64,000 nt of DNA, from contig CAVPNY010000012.1 of assembly GCA_963706905.1 (NCBI GenBank), positions 62,001-126,000 on the forward strand, in the 5' to 3' direction. The stretch comes from CAVPNY01 sp963706905 (GTDB taxonomy: Bacteria; Chloroflexota; Anaerolineae; Anaerolineales; UBA4823). Each line of letters begins with the position of its first letter. The stretch's first letter is position 1. Shown piece after piece: positions 8,236-17,802 of this stretch. The notes beneath the pieces were generated by a model that made no database searches, was not told the origin of the DNA, and was given only the letters and a program-made list of their open reading frames with translations. The translations under genes and the position numbers were made by a program.

Positions 8236-11200
8236 GTGTCGATCCATGTCGCGCTGAACCACGTCACCCACTACCGCTACGACCGTCGCGTCGGCTTGTC
8301 GCCACAGGTCGTCCGCCTGCGGCCCGCTCCGCATTGCCGCACGCCGATCCTCAGCTATTCGCTGCGCATCGAGCCGGCCGAGCATTTCATCAACTGGCAG
8401 CAGGACCCGTTTGCCAACCACCTGGCGCGGCTGGTCTTTCCGGAGAAGACCACCGAGTTCAAGGTCAGCGTCGACCTGGTGGCCGAGATGGCGGTCTACA
8501 ACCCCTTCGACTTCTTCCTGGAGCCGGAGGCCGAGAACTATCCTTTCGAGTACGCGCCCGAGCTGAAGCACGACCTGGCGCCGTACCTGGTCAAGGGCCC
8601 GTCGACGCCGCGGTTCAAGGCCTTCGTCGACAGCGTGTCGCTCAAGGAGCAGCGCACCATCGACTTCCTGGTCGGACTGAACCAGCGGCTGCAGCGCGAG
8701 ATCGGCTACCTGATCCGCATGGAGCCGGGGGTGCAGACGCCCGAGCTGACGCTGACGAACCTGTCCGGCTCCTGCCGCGACACCGGCTGGCTGCTGGTGC
8801 AGCTGCTGCGCCACCTGGGGCTCGCCGCGCGATTCGTCTCCGGCTACCTCATCCAGCTCAAGCCCGACGTGAAATCGCTCGACGGGCCGAGCGGTACCGA
8901 GGTCGACTTCACCGACCTGCATGCCTGGTGCGAGGTGTTCCTGCCCGGCGCCGGCTGGGTCGGCCTGGACCCGACCTCCGGCCTGATGGCCGGCGAGGGC
9001 CACATCCCAGTGGCGTGCACGCCCGAGCCCAGCACCGCCGCACCGGTCAGCGGCGCGGTCGACGAATGCGAGGTGTCCTTCGAGCACCACATGCAGGTAA
9101 CGCGCATCTACGAATCGCCGCGCGTCACCAAGCCCTACACCGAGGCGCAGTGGCAGTCGATCCTTGACCTGGGCCACGCGGTCGACGCCGAGCTGCAACG
9201 CCAGGACGTGCGCCTGACGATGGGCGGCGAGCCGACCTTCGTCTCGGTCGACGACCGCGACGGCGCCGAATGGAACGTCGACGCGCTCGGCCCCACCAAG
9301 CGCGGCTTCGCCACCGAGCTGGTGCACCGGCTGCGTGCCAAGTACGCGGCTGGCGGCTTCCTGCACTTCGGCCAGGGCAAGTGGTACCCGGGCGAGCAGC
9401 TGCCGCGCTGGGCGCTGACCATCGGCTGGCGCGTCGACGGCCAGCCGTGCTGGCACGACCCGTCGCTCTTCGCCGACGAGCGCGAAATCCATCGCTACAC
9501 CAGCGACGATGCCAAGGCCTTCATGGACGCACTCACGGTGCGGCTGGGGCTGGACACCAAGTACGTGCAGCCGGGCTACGAGGACACCTGGTACTACCTG
9601 TGGCGCGAGCGCAGGCTGCCGGTAAATGTGGACCCCTTCGAATCCAAGCTCGACGACGAGATGGAGCGCGCGCGCCTGCGGCGCATCTTCACGCAGGGCC
9701 TGGACAGCGCGGTGGGCTACCTGCTGCCGCTGAAGCGCGAATGGCACACACCCACGGCCGGGCCGAAGTGGATCACGGGCCCGTGGTTCCTGCGCGACGA
9801 GCGGCTGTACCTGATGCCCGGCGATTCGCCGATGGGCTACCGGCTGCCGCTGGATTCGCTGCCCTGGGCCGCTGCGGGCGACCAGCAGCAGCTGATTACG
9901 CAGGACCCGTTCGACACCCTGCGCCCGCTGCCGCATGCCGCGACGCTGCGCGCGCAGTTCGGCGGCCGGCGCGCCTATGACGCCCATCACGTCGGCGGCG
10001 GTTTCGCCGAAGGCGGCCGGGTGGCGTTGCAGTCGCAGCCCTGGCCGCAGGACCTGGACAGTGAAGCCGGCCCCGGCGCTGGCGGTAGCGGCGCAGCGGG
10101 CCCGGCGCACCTGCCCGAGGCGGCGCCATCACGCGACCCCGATGCCTACCCGGGCCGCTTCGAATCGGCCGGCTGGCTGACGCGCACCGCGCTGTGCGTG
10201 GAAGTGCGCGACCCGCAGCGCGCCAACGGCCCGAAGGCCGAGAAGGAGCATGGCGGCAAGAGTGGGGTGATCTACGTCTTCCTTCCACCCCTGAAGCATC
10301 TCGAGGACTATCTCGAGCTGCTGGCCGCCATCGAGGCCACAGCGGCCGAGCTGGGCGTGAAGGTGGTGCTGGAGGGCTACCCGCCGCCGCGCGACCCGCG
10401 TCTGAAGATCCTGCAAGTCACGCCCGACCCGGGCGTGATCGAGGTCAACATCCACCCGGCCTCGAGCTGGGAGGAACTGGTCGACCACACCGAGTTCCTG
10501 TATGACGCGGCGCATCTGACCCGGCTGTCGACCGAGAAGTTCATGCTCGACGGCCGCCACACGGGCACCGGCGGCGGCAACCACTTCGTGCTCGGCGGCG
10601 CGACGCCGGCCGACAGCCCCTTCCTGCGCCGGCCCGATGTGCTGGCCAGCCTGCTGACCTACTGGCACAACCACCCTAGCCTGAGCTATCTGTTCAGCGG
10701 CATGTTCATCGGTCCGACCAGCCAGGCGCCACGCATCGACGAGGCGCGCAACGACCAGGTCTACGAGATCGAGATCGCCTTCGCCGAGCTGGAGCGACAG
10801 CTGGCGCTGCACCACCAGGTGCAGCCTTGGCTGATCGACCGGTCCTTGCGCAACCTGCTGATCGATGTCACCGGCAACACCCACCGCAGCGAGTTCTGCA
10901 TCGACAAGATGTACTCGCCCGACGGGCCGACCGGCCGGCTGGGGCTGCTGGAGCTGCGCGCTTTCGAGATGCCGCCGCATGCGCACATGAGCCTGGCGCA
11001 GCAGCTGCTGCTGCGCGCGCTGCTGGCCTGGTTCTGGCGCGAGCCCTACCGAGGTCACGGCACGACGCGCATGACGCGCTGGGGCACGGGGCTGCACGAC
11101 CGCTTCCTGCTGCCCACCTTCGTGCAGATGGACTTCAACGACGTCATGACCGAGCTGCGCGCTGCCGGCTATGCCTTCGACGATGCCTGGTTCGCGCCGC

Positions 11201-11754
11201 ACCTAGAGTTCCGCTTCCCGCTGATCGGCGAGGTGGCCACGATGGGCATCGGCCTGAGCCTGCGCGCCGCACTTGAACCCTGGCACGTGATGGGCGAGGA
11301 GGGCGCACCCGGCGGCACCGCGCGCTATGTCGATTCTTCGTTGGAGCGGCTGGAGGTCAAGGTCACCGGTCTCAACGGCAACCGCCATGTGATCACCGCC
11401 AATGGGCAGGCGCTGCCGCTGCAGCCCACCGGCCGCGTCGGCGAATACGTCTGTGGCGTGCGCTACCGCGCCTGGCAGCCGCCGTCGGCGCTGCACCCGA
11501 CCATCGGCGTGCATGCGCCGCTGACCTTCGACATCGTCGACAACTGGCTGCAGCGCTCGATGGGCGGTTGCCAGTACCACGTGGCCCACCCCGGCGGCCT
11601 GAGCCACGAGGACTTCCCGGTCAATGCCTATACCGCGGAGAGCCGTCGTCTCGCGCGCTTCATCCGCATGGGCCACACGCCGGGCAGGATGTCGGTGGAG
11701 CCGGCCCGGCCGAGCCTGGAATTCCCGTTCACGCTCGACCTGCGCCAGCGCTGA
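8236..11754 (+). CDS. Transglutaminase-DUF2126 fusion protein
   Basis: A 1,172-residue cytosolic protein. It opens with a transglutaminase N-terminal domain and a transglutaminase-like core whose triad reads Cys180 (SGSCRDTG), His229 (DLHAWCEV) and Asp245 (GLDPTSG). From about residue 310 it becomes DUF2126 (COG4196), starting LTMGGEPTFVSVDD and containing long conserved blocks such as RLGLLELRAFEMPPH. The GTG start at 8236 has GGAG six to nine bases upstream and the first codons match family N-termini. This family is co-inherited with circularly permuted ATP-grasp and alpha-E proteins; comparative work predicts peptide ligation and peptidase or transamidation roles. The frame is uninterrupted, unlike the genes to its left. 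Confidence 0.9.
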   Translation: MSIHVALNHVTHYRYDRRVGLSPQVVRLRPAPHCRTPILSYSLRIEPAEHFINWQQDPFANHLARLVFPEKTTEFKVSVDLVAEMAVYNPFDFFLEPEAENYPFEYAPELKHDLAPYLVKGPSTPRFKAFVDSVSLKEQRTIDFLVGLNQRLQREIGYLIRMEPGVQTPELTLTNLSGSCRDTGWLLVQLLRHLGLAARFVSGYLIQLKPDVKSLDGPSGTEVDFTDLHAWCEVFLPGAGWVGLDPTSGLMAGEGHIPVACTPEPSTAAPVSGAVDECEVSFEHHMQVTRIYESPRVTKPYTEAQWQSILDLGHAVDAELQRQDVRLTMGGEPTFVSVDDRDGAEWNVDALGPTKRGFATELVHRLRAKYAAGGFLHFGQGKWYPGEQLPRWALTIGWRVDGQPCWHDPSLFADEREIHRYTSDDAKAFMDALTVRLGLDTKYVQPGYEDTWYYLWRERRLPVNVDPFESKLDDEMERARLRRIFTQGLDSAVGYLLPLKREWHTPTAGPKWITGPWFLRDERLYLMPGDSPMGYRLPLDSLPWAAAGDQQQLITQDPFDTLRPLPHAATLRAQFGGRRAYDAHHVGGGFAEGGRVALQSQPWPQDLDSEAGPGAGGSGAAGPAHLPEAAPSRDPDAYPGRFESAGWLTRTALCVEVRDPQRANGPKAEKEHGGKSGVIYVFLPPLKHLEDYLELLAAIEATAAELGVKVVLEGYPPPRDPRLKILQVTPDPGVIEVNIHPASSWEELVDHTEFLYDAAHLTRLSTEKFMLDGRHTGTGGGNHFVLGGATPADSPFLRRPDVLASLLTYWHNHPSLSYLFSGMFIGPTSQAPRIDEARNDQVYEIEIAFAELERQLALHHQVQPWLIDRSLRNLLIDVTGNTHRSEFCIDKMYSPDGPTGRLGLLELRAFEMPPHAHMSLAQQLLLRALLAWFWREPYRGHGTTRMTRWGTGLHDRFLLPTFVQMDFNDVMTELRAAGYAFDDAWFAPHLEFRFPLIGEVATMGIGLSLRAALEPWHVMGEEGAPGGTARYVDSSLERLEVKVTGLNGNRHVITANGQALPLQPTGRVGEYVCGVRYRAWQPPSALHPTIGVHAPLTFDIVDNWLQRSMGGCQYHVAHPGGLSHEDFPVNAYTAESRRLARFIRMGHTPGRMSVEPARPSLEFPFTLDLRQR

Positions 11755-11773
11755 TTCGTTCCACCCGCCCGCC

Positions 11774-14350
11774 GTGCTGCAAAGCCAGTCCCAGTCCCAG
11801 TCCCTGCTGCCGTTTGCGGCCGAGGAACCGCCCGACCCCGTGCAGGCGGCGCAGTCGCAGCTGCTGCGGCACAGCCCGCTGCTGGAGCCGGGCCTGTGGG
11901 ACGAGATGCGCCATGGCGACGGGCAGCTGCGCAGCTCGTGGCGCGATTTCGTGCGCTGGCTGCCGCCATCCGCAGCCGGGCAGGCCGTCGTGGCCGACGA
12001 GATGGACCGGCGCGTCGCGCAGGTGGCGCGGCAGATCCGCCATGACGGCATCACCCACAACGTGTTCGGCGAGCAAGGTGCGGCGCAGCGACCGTGGTCG
12101 CTGGAGCTGTTGCCACTGATCGTCGACACCGCCGACTGGGCGGTCATCGAAACCGGCGTGGTGCAGCGTGCTGCACTGATGCAGGCCATGCTGGCCGATG
12201 CCTACGGTCCGCAGCACCTGCTGCGCGAAGGCCTGTTCCCGCCGGCGCTGTTGTTGCGACATCCGGGTTACCTGCGCTCGATGCACGGTGTGCAGCCGGC
12301 CAGCGGGCTGCGTCTGCACATTGTCGCCTTCGACCTGGTACGCGCGCCCGACGGCAGCTGGCAGGTGCTGACGTGCCGCAGCCAAGGCCCGTCGGGTCTG
12401 GGCTACGTGCTGCACAACCGCCTGGTCATCTCGCGCCAGTTCCCCGATGCCTTCCGCGAGCTGCGCGTGCAGCACATCGCCAGCAGCTACCGTCGGCTGC
12501 TCGATTCGATCGAGCGCCCGGCGCGCGCTGTGGCCGGCGGCGCCGCGCCGCGTGTCGTGCTGCTAACGCCCGGTCCCTACGCCGAGACCTACTTCGAACA
12601 TGCCTACCTGTCGCGCTACCTGGGCCTGCCGCTGGTCGAAGGCGGCGACCTGGTGGTGCGCGAACAGCGCCTGTACCTGAAGACGGTCGAAGGCCTGGAG
12701 CCGGTGCACGGCATGCTGCGCCGGCTGGACGACGACTGGTGCGACCCTCTCGAGCTGCGCGCCGATTCCGCGCTCGGCGTACCCGGCCTGCTGCAGGCGG
12801 TGCGTGCCGGCAATGTCGTACTGGCCAATGCGCTGGGCAACGGCTTCCTGGAGTCTCCAGCGATCCAGGGTTTCCTGCCGGCGATCGCGCGCCGGCTGCT
12901 GGGCCAGGACCTGCTGCTGCCCGCGCTGCCCACCTGGTGGTGCGGCGAGGCGGCGGCCTGGCAGGACGTGCGCACGCAACTGGGCGACAAGATCGTGCGC
13001 AGCACCTTTCCACGCAGCGGCCGGGCGTCGATGATCGTGCGGCCGGATGAGGTGGCGATCGCAGACGACCCCGACGCCTGGACCGTGACCGAAAAGGTGC
13101 GCTTCTCGCGAGCACCGGTATGGGGTGCGCGCACCATCTTGGCCCGCCCTGCCATGGTGCGGGTCTACGCCATTGCCGAGGAAGATGGCCATTGGCATGT
13201 CCTGCCGGGCGGCATGACGCGGGTGGCCAAGACCGACGAGCTCAGCGTGTCGATGCAGCGCGGCGGCTCCAGCCTGGACACCTGGGTGCGCACCGACGGC
13301 CCGGTGGACAGCTTCTCGATGCTGCCCAGCCGGCTGAGCGTGGACGACATCGCGGCACGCCGTCCGCCGGTGTCCAGCCGCACGGCGGAGAACCTGTTCT
13401 GGCTCGGCCGCTACACCGAGCGCACCGAGCAGATGGTGCGCCTGGCGCGTGCTGTGTTGTTGCTCATCGACACCGACGAGGATGCCCCCGAGACACTGCG
13501 CGAGGCGCTTTCCGAACTGGCCGTGCACAGCGGCCTGGCGCCCTGGGGCGCGCCGACGCTGAACCAGGCGCCGCACCTCTTGGAGCGAGCGCTGCTGGGC
13601 GCGCTGGCCGACCCGGCGGCGAGCAGCATCGCCTTCAACCTGGGCGCGCTGGAGCGAGCCGCGCAGGCGCTGCGCGAGCGGCTGTCCACCGAGCAGTGGA
13701 GCGTGGTGCGCTCGATGGGTACGCACTTCCTGGCGCTACGTGCCGATGCGGTGGCCGGTGTGCCGGCGCTGTCGCAGGTGCTGCCGGCGCTGGACCTGCT
13801 GGGCGTGCAGCTGGCGGCCGTCACGGGGGCGCAGAGCGACCGCATGACCCGTGATCACGGCTGGCGCTTCATGACCGTGGGCCGACTGCTGGAGCGGCTG
13901 ATCGGCATGTCGGCACAGTTGGGCGCCTTCGTCGAGGCCGGCGCGCTGGGCCAGGCCGCCGGCATGGAGTTGATGCTCGAGCTGTTCGACAGCGCCATCA
14001 CCTTCCGGGCCCGCTACCAGCGCCGCGAGGACCTGCTGGCGCTGACCGATCTGCTGGTGCTGGACAGCGCCAACCCGCGGTCGCTGGCCGGTGTCCTGCG
14101 GCGCCTGCGCACCGAGCTGCGCAAGCTCCCCGGCGGCGACGACTTCATCGACACGCTGCTGCAGCGGCTGCCGGCGGACGGCGCCGGCGTGCAACTCGAC
14201 GGGCTGCGCGGCGCCGACGAGGCTCAGGTGCTGCGCGTGCTGGGCGAGGTCTGTGCGCAGCTGCAGGCCAGCGGCGCCGCGCTGGCCGACGACCTGGGGC
14301 ACCGCTTCTTCGCGCATGCCTCCACCGGCGATGAACTCCAGCGGGTCTGA
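11774..14350 (+). CDS. Circularly permuted ATP-grasp / alpha-E fusion protein
   Basis: An 858-residue fusion. Residues 1 to about 520 are the circularly permuted type 2 ATP-grasp (DUF404/DUF407, COG2308), recognised by VVLLTPGPYAETYFEHAYLSRYLGLPLVEGGDLVV and GNVVLANALGNGFLESPA. The rest is the alpha-E helical domain (DUF403, COG2307), starting SSRTAENLFWLGRYTERTE. ATP-grasp enzymes of this type are predicted to form amide bonds between carboxylates and amines. The GTG at 11774 starts the frame 19 bases after the preceding stop; the ribosome site is weak. It overlaps the next gene by 20 bases, showing a tight operon. Confidence 0.88.
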   Translation: MLQSQSQSQSLLPFAAEEPPDPVQAAQSQLLRHSPLLEPGLWDEMRHGDGQLRSSWRDFVRWLPPSAAGQAVVADEMDRRVAQVARQIRHDGITHNVFGEQGAAQRPWSLELLPLIVDTADWAVIETGVVQRAALMQAMLADAYGPQHLLREGLFPPALLLRHPGYLRSMHGVQPASGLRLHIVAFDLVRAPDGSWQVLTCRSQGPSGLGYVLHNRLVISRQFPDAFRELRVQHIASSYRRLLDSIERPARAVAGGAAPRVVLLTPGPYAETYFEHAYLSRYLGLPLVEGGDLVVREQRLYLKTVEGLEPVHGMLRRLDDDWCDPLELRADSALGVPGLLQAVRAGNVVLANALGNGFLESPAIQGFLPAIARRLLGQDLLLPALPTWWCGEAAAWQDVRTQLGDKIVRSTFPRSGRASMIVRPDEVAIADDPDAWTVTEKVRFSRAPVWGARTILARPAMVRVYAIAEEDGHWHVLPGGMTRVAKTDELSVSMQRGGSSLDTWVRTDGPVDSFSMLPSRLSVDDIAARRPPVSSRTAENLFWLGRYTERTEQMVRLARAVLLLIDTDEDAPETLREALSELAVHSGLAPWGAPTLNQAPHLLERALLGALADPAASSIAFNLGALERAAQALRERLSTEQWSVVRSMGTHFLALRADAVAGVPALSQVLPALDLLGVQLAAVTGAQSDRMTRDHGWRFMTVGRLLERLIGMSAQLGAFVEAGALGQAAGMELMLELFDSAITFRARYQRREDLLALTDLLVLDSANPRSLAGVLRRLRTELRKLPGGDDFIDTLLQRLPADGAGVQLDGLRGADEAQVLRVLGEVCAQLQASGAALADDLGHRFFAHASTGDELQRV

Positions 14351-15284
14351 GGCACCGGGCGTCACCGTGCTCGAAGTCGAGCACGAAACGCTCTACGGTT
14401 ATGCCGCACCGGTGACGCAGGCCCAGCACCTGGCCTACCTGAAGCCGCTGCACGACGCGCGCCAGCAGCTGCTGCAGCACGAACTGCGCATCGAGCCCGC
14501 AACGCTGCAGCGGCTGCAGGACATGGATACCTATGGCAATGCACGCACGCTGTTCAGCCTGAACCAGCCGCACCGCGCACTGCGCGTGCTGGCCCGCAGC
14601 CGGGTGGCGCTGACGCCGCGCGACGGGCCGATCGACGCCGCCGGCTCGCCGCGCTGGGAAGAGGTGCGCGAACGGCTGCGCTACGAGGCGGGCGCCCGCT
14701 ACGACCCCGCGGTGGAGTTCGCCCAGCCCTCGCCCTACGTGCCGCGCCTGCACGGGCTGCGCGACTACGGGCAGACCAGCTTCGGCGCCGGCGAGCCCGT
14801 GGCCCAGGGCGCGCTGGACCTGATGCGCCGCATCCACGCCGACTTCGAGTTCAGGACCGCCAGCACCGACGTCGACACACCGCTGCTCGAGGCTTTCGAG
14901 CAGCGCAGCGGCGTGTGCCAAGACTTTGCCCACCTGATGATCGCTGCCCTGCGCATGCTGGGCCTGGCGGCGCGCTATGTCAGCGGCTACCTGCTGACGG
15001 TGCCGCCGCCGGGGCAGGCGCCGCTGCTCGGCGCCGATGCCTCGCATGCGTGGGTACAGGTCTACTGCCCCGACACGCCGGGGCTGCCCGACGGCTGGCT
15101 GGAACTGGACCCGACCAACGACCTGGTGCCCGACACCCACCATGTGCGCCTGGCGCTGGGCCGCGACTACGGCGACGTCACACCGCTGCGCGGCGTGATC
15201 CGCGGCGGCGGGCGGCATACCCTGGAGGTCCGGGTGAACACCCGGCGATTGCAGGAGTCGCGGGCCCGAATGTTGCTAACTTGA
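14331..15284 (+). CDS. Transglutaminase-like cysteine peptidase family protein
   Basis: A 317-residue protein with the bacterial transglutaminase N-terminal beta domain (residues about 10-100) and a transglutaminase-like core. The triad is Cys196 (SGVCQDFAH), His239 (DASHAWVQ) and Asp260 (ELDPTND). Such proteins may act as peptidases or transamidases. The ATG at 14331 lies inside the end of the ATP-grasp/alpha-E gene, a 20-base overlap, and the next gene begins within 25 bases of its stop. It is the second transglutaminase of the operon and lacks the DUF2126 extension of the first. Confidence 0.88.
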   Translation: MNSSGSEAPGVTVLEVEHETLYGYAAPVTQAQHLAYLKPLHDARQQLLQHELRIEPATLQRLQDMDTYGNARTLFSLNQPHRALRVLARSRVALTPRDGPIDAAGSPRWEEVRERLRYEAGARYDPAVEFAQPSPYVPRLHGLRDYGQTSFGAGEPVAQGALDLMRRIHADFEFRTASTDVDTPLLEAFEQRSGVCQDFAHLMIAALRMLGLAARYVSGYLLTVPPPGQAPLLGADASHAWVQVYCPDTPGLPDGWLELDPTNDLVPDTHHVRLALGRDYGDVTPLRGVIRGGGRHTLEVRVNTRRLQESRARMLLT

Positions 15285-15307
15285 TGCTCACCGAGGAGCC
15301 TTTCAGC

Positions 15308-16409
15308 ATGCCAACCAGCTTCGATGAAATGCGCATCAGCGGCAGCGAGGTGCGGGACCACTACCGCACCTACGAACGCTGGCTGCAGGCGCAGCCTCAG
15401 GAACTGATGCGCGACCGTCGCGACGAGGCGGAGATGATCTTCCGCCGCGTCGGCATCACCTTCGCCGTCTACGGCGCCAAAGACGAGGACGGCGCCGGCA
15501 CCGAGCGGCTGATCCCCTTCGACCTGATTCCGCGCGTCATCCCCAGTCACGAGTGGGAAGACATGGAGAAAGGGCTGCGTCAGCGCGTGACCGCGCTGAA
15601 TCGCTTCCTGCACGACGTCTACCACGACCAGGAGATCCTCAAGGCCGGGCTGGTGCCGGCCGAGCAGGTGCTGAACAACAGCCAGTACCGGCCCGAGATG
15701 CGCGGCGTCAAGGTGCCTGGCGGGGTGTACTCGCACATCTCCGGCGTGGACATCGTGCGCGCCGCCAATCCCGACGGCAGCGGCAGCTACTACGTGCTCG
15801 AGGACAACCTGCGCGTGCCCAGCGGCGTGAGCTACATGCTCGAAGATCGCAAGATGATGATGCGGCTGTTCCCCGAACTGTTCAGCCTGCACCGCGTGGC
15901 GCCGGTGGCGCATTACCCCGACCTGCTGCTGGAGACGCTGCGCGCCGTGGCCCCCGCGGGCGTCAACGAGCCGACCGTGGTGGTGCTGACGCCCGGCATG
16001 TACAACAGCGCCTACTTCGAACATGCCTTCCTGGCCCAGCAGATGGGCGTGGAACTGGTCGAGGGCCAGGACCTGTTCGTGCGTGACGAGCACGTGTTCA
16101 TGCGCACCACGCAGGGCCCGAAGCGGGTGGACGTGATCTACCGCCGCGTCGACGACGACTTCCTCGACCCGCAGGTGTTCCGGCCCGACAGCACGCTGGG
16201 TTGCGCCGGCATGCTCGGCGTGTACCGCAGCGGCAACCTCACGCTGGCCAATGCCATCGGCACCGGGGTGGCCGACGACAAGTCGATCTACCCCTACGTG
16301 CCGAAGATGATCGAGTTCTATCTCGGCGAGAAGCCGATCCTGAACAACGTGCCCACCTACCTGTGCCGCGACGCCAAGGAACTGAGCTACGTGCTCGCGC
16401 ACCTGAACA
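15308..16409 (+). CDS. Circularly permuted type 2 ATP-grasp protein, C-terminally truncated
   Basis: About 367 residues of a stand-alone DUF404/DUF407 ATP-grasp protein (usually about 470-490). Clear signatures are FLHDVYHDQEIL, YVLEDNLRVPSGVSYMLEDR, VVLTPGMYNSAYFEHAFLA and GNLTLANAIGTGVADDK. The ATG at 15308 has GAGGAG nine bases upstream; an in-frame ATG at 15284 overlaps the previous stop region and is less likely. Similarity ends after ELSYVLAHLN at about 16,409, where the expected VKEVHGAGGYGM block is replaced by Chloroflexota-type sequence. It is the second ATP-grasp of the operon and the right-hand limit of betaproteobacterial DNA. Confidence 0.85.
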
Positions 16410-17267
16410 GGCTCGCCCAAGCGCAATTTGCGCGCTCTGGCAATCATTGCCGAAATCATGCGCAACCTGGATGTAATTGCTATCCAGGAGATCAAGCCAG
16501 ATACTTCTGGCTTGCGGATGCTGGTGGAAGACTTTCTCGGTCCCAACTGGGGGCTGTTGTTGAGCGACGTCTCAGCCGGAGATTGCGGCAACTATGAGCG
16601 GCTGGCGATTGTCTTCGACAGGCGCCGGGTACAACCATCTGGTCTGGCTGGCGAGATTGTCTTGCCTCCCGGACCGCAAGGCGATCCCAGCCGCCAATTC
16701 TGCCGCACGCCTTACCTGGTCGGCTTTCGGGCTGGCGAGGAGCGCTTCGCCCTGTTAACAGCGCATATTAATTATGGCAACGTCCCTGCTGATCGCCTGC
16801 CGGAGCTGCAAGCCCTTGCAGAGTACACCGCCCATGAGATTCACGAGCGTTCATCTGGTGCGGAGTCGGAAGAACATAACTTAATCGTCTTAGGGGATAT
16901 GAATATCGATCGGCGCGGCGATAACCCGCTCTTTCAGGCTTTTATCGCCACCGGTCTGAATGTTCCCAGCCAGCTCTCCAACCTGAAGACGACGTATAAC
17001 ACCGATGCCAAGTACTATGACCAGATCGGCTGGTTTATGGACGAAGCCTTCACTTTACGCTACGGCGATCGCGCCGGTACGGTTGATTTCGCGGGAGCTG
17101 TGTTTAAGGAGATGAGCAACTTCCTGATGTCTTACCGGATGTCGGACCATTTCCCCCTGTGGGTCGAGTTCATTATCGACCGCAGCGCAGAACAGATGGG
17201 CCGCACGCTGGGACTCGATGAGATCCAGTTGGGCTCTCCAGACCCGCTCGTTATTGTGCCAAATTAG
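16410..17267 (+). CDS. Endonuclease/exonuclease/phosphatase-family protein, N-terminally truncated
   Basis: About 285 residues of the EEP (DNase I-like) fold: LDVIAIQEI with the metal-binding glutamate, FALLTAHINYG, LIVLGDMNID with the GDxN motif, and the C-terminal SDHFPLWVEF with the conserved DH pair. These are metal-dependent phosphodiesterases; the substrate (nucleic acid or other) is unknown. The N-terminal WN motif is missing because the gene begins at the chimeric junction; upstream codons reading SPKRN still fit the family. A TTG at 16428 could be called as a start but is internal to the fold. A good terminator follows at 17325. Confidence 0.82.
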   Translation, partial: GSPKRNLRALAIIAEIMRNLDVIAIQEIKPDTSGLRMLVEDFLGPNWGLLLSDVSAGDCGNYERLAIVFDRRRVQPSGLAGEIVLPPGPQGDPSRQFCRTPYLVGFRAGEERFALLTAHINYGNVPADRLPELQALAEYTAHEIHERSSGAESEEHNLIVLGDMNIDRRGDNPLFQAFIATGLNVPSQLSNLKTTYNTDAKYYDQIGWFMDEAFTLRYGDRAGTVDFAGAVFKEMSNFLMSYRMSDHFPLWVEFIIDRSAEQMGRTLGLDEIQLGSPDPLVIVPN

Positions 17268-17324
17268 TACGTGGGGGGTCGCTTTCCCTTTTTTTCAGGG
17301 AATGTCTTTGGGGAGCTAATCGCG

Positions 17325-17349
17325 AAACCGGCCACTGGAGCCGGTTTTT
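17325..17349 (+). terminator. Rho-independent terminator
   Basis: AAACCGGC (17325-17332) and GCCGGTTT (17340-17347) form a perfect 8-bp stem with a 7-base loop, followed by a short T-run. It lies 58 bases past the endonuclease-family gene. Confidence 0.8.
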
Positions 17350-17519
17350 GTTAATTGGAAGTCATCCCGAATTGGTTTTGATCGCATTAACGATCAGGAG
17401 GTGGTCATATCGACGAAAATTAAAATGAACCATTGATAAATAAAGCAGCAAGCAACCGATGCGATCTGCAATGAGGAAACGTTGAAACCCAGAACGATCA
17501 TAGGCTGGAGCTGGGATTA

Positions 17520-17702
17520 TTACGTCTTGGAGGAGCTTCCCGACGGAAGATGACCCAGCAGCGCGCACAGCACGGCGCCAGAAACCAGATCGCGTGGCAA
17601 CCAGGCGGATTTGTAGGTACGCAACGTGCGCACACCCGGCATCCAGCGTTCGATGCGGGCTAAGCGGGACGAGGTACTTATCTGGGAGGTAGCATCAATC
17701 AT
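17520..17702 (-). pseudogene. SulP-family permease, N-terminal remnant
   Basis: A 60-residue frame whose first 47 residues (PGVRTLRTYKSAWLPRDLVSGAVLCALL) are the conserved start of SulP anion permeases, just before the first membrane helix. Similarity then stops and the frame ends, with no further SulP sequence in any frame towards 17,350. The ATG at 17702 has a GAAGGGA ribosome site, so this was once a real gene start. It lies 100 bases downstream of the ClC gene in the same orientation, with a complete SulP gene at 19.3-21.0 kb. Either a truncated paralogue or another assembly join. Confidence 0.65.
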
Positions 17703-17802
17703 TCCCTTCGCCTTGGAATATCCACGCTAAGAATCGATTTGAATTATATTCGGGTACAGATGTTTTGTGTCACTTTGCCATCGGAAGGCGTTGTCGGATT
17801 TT

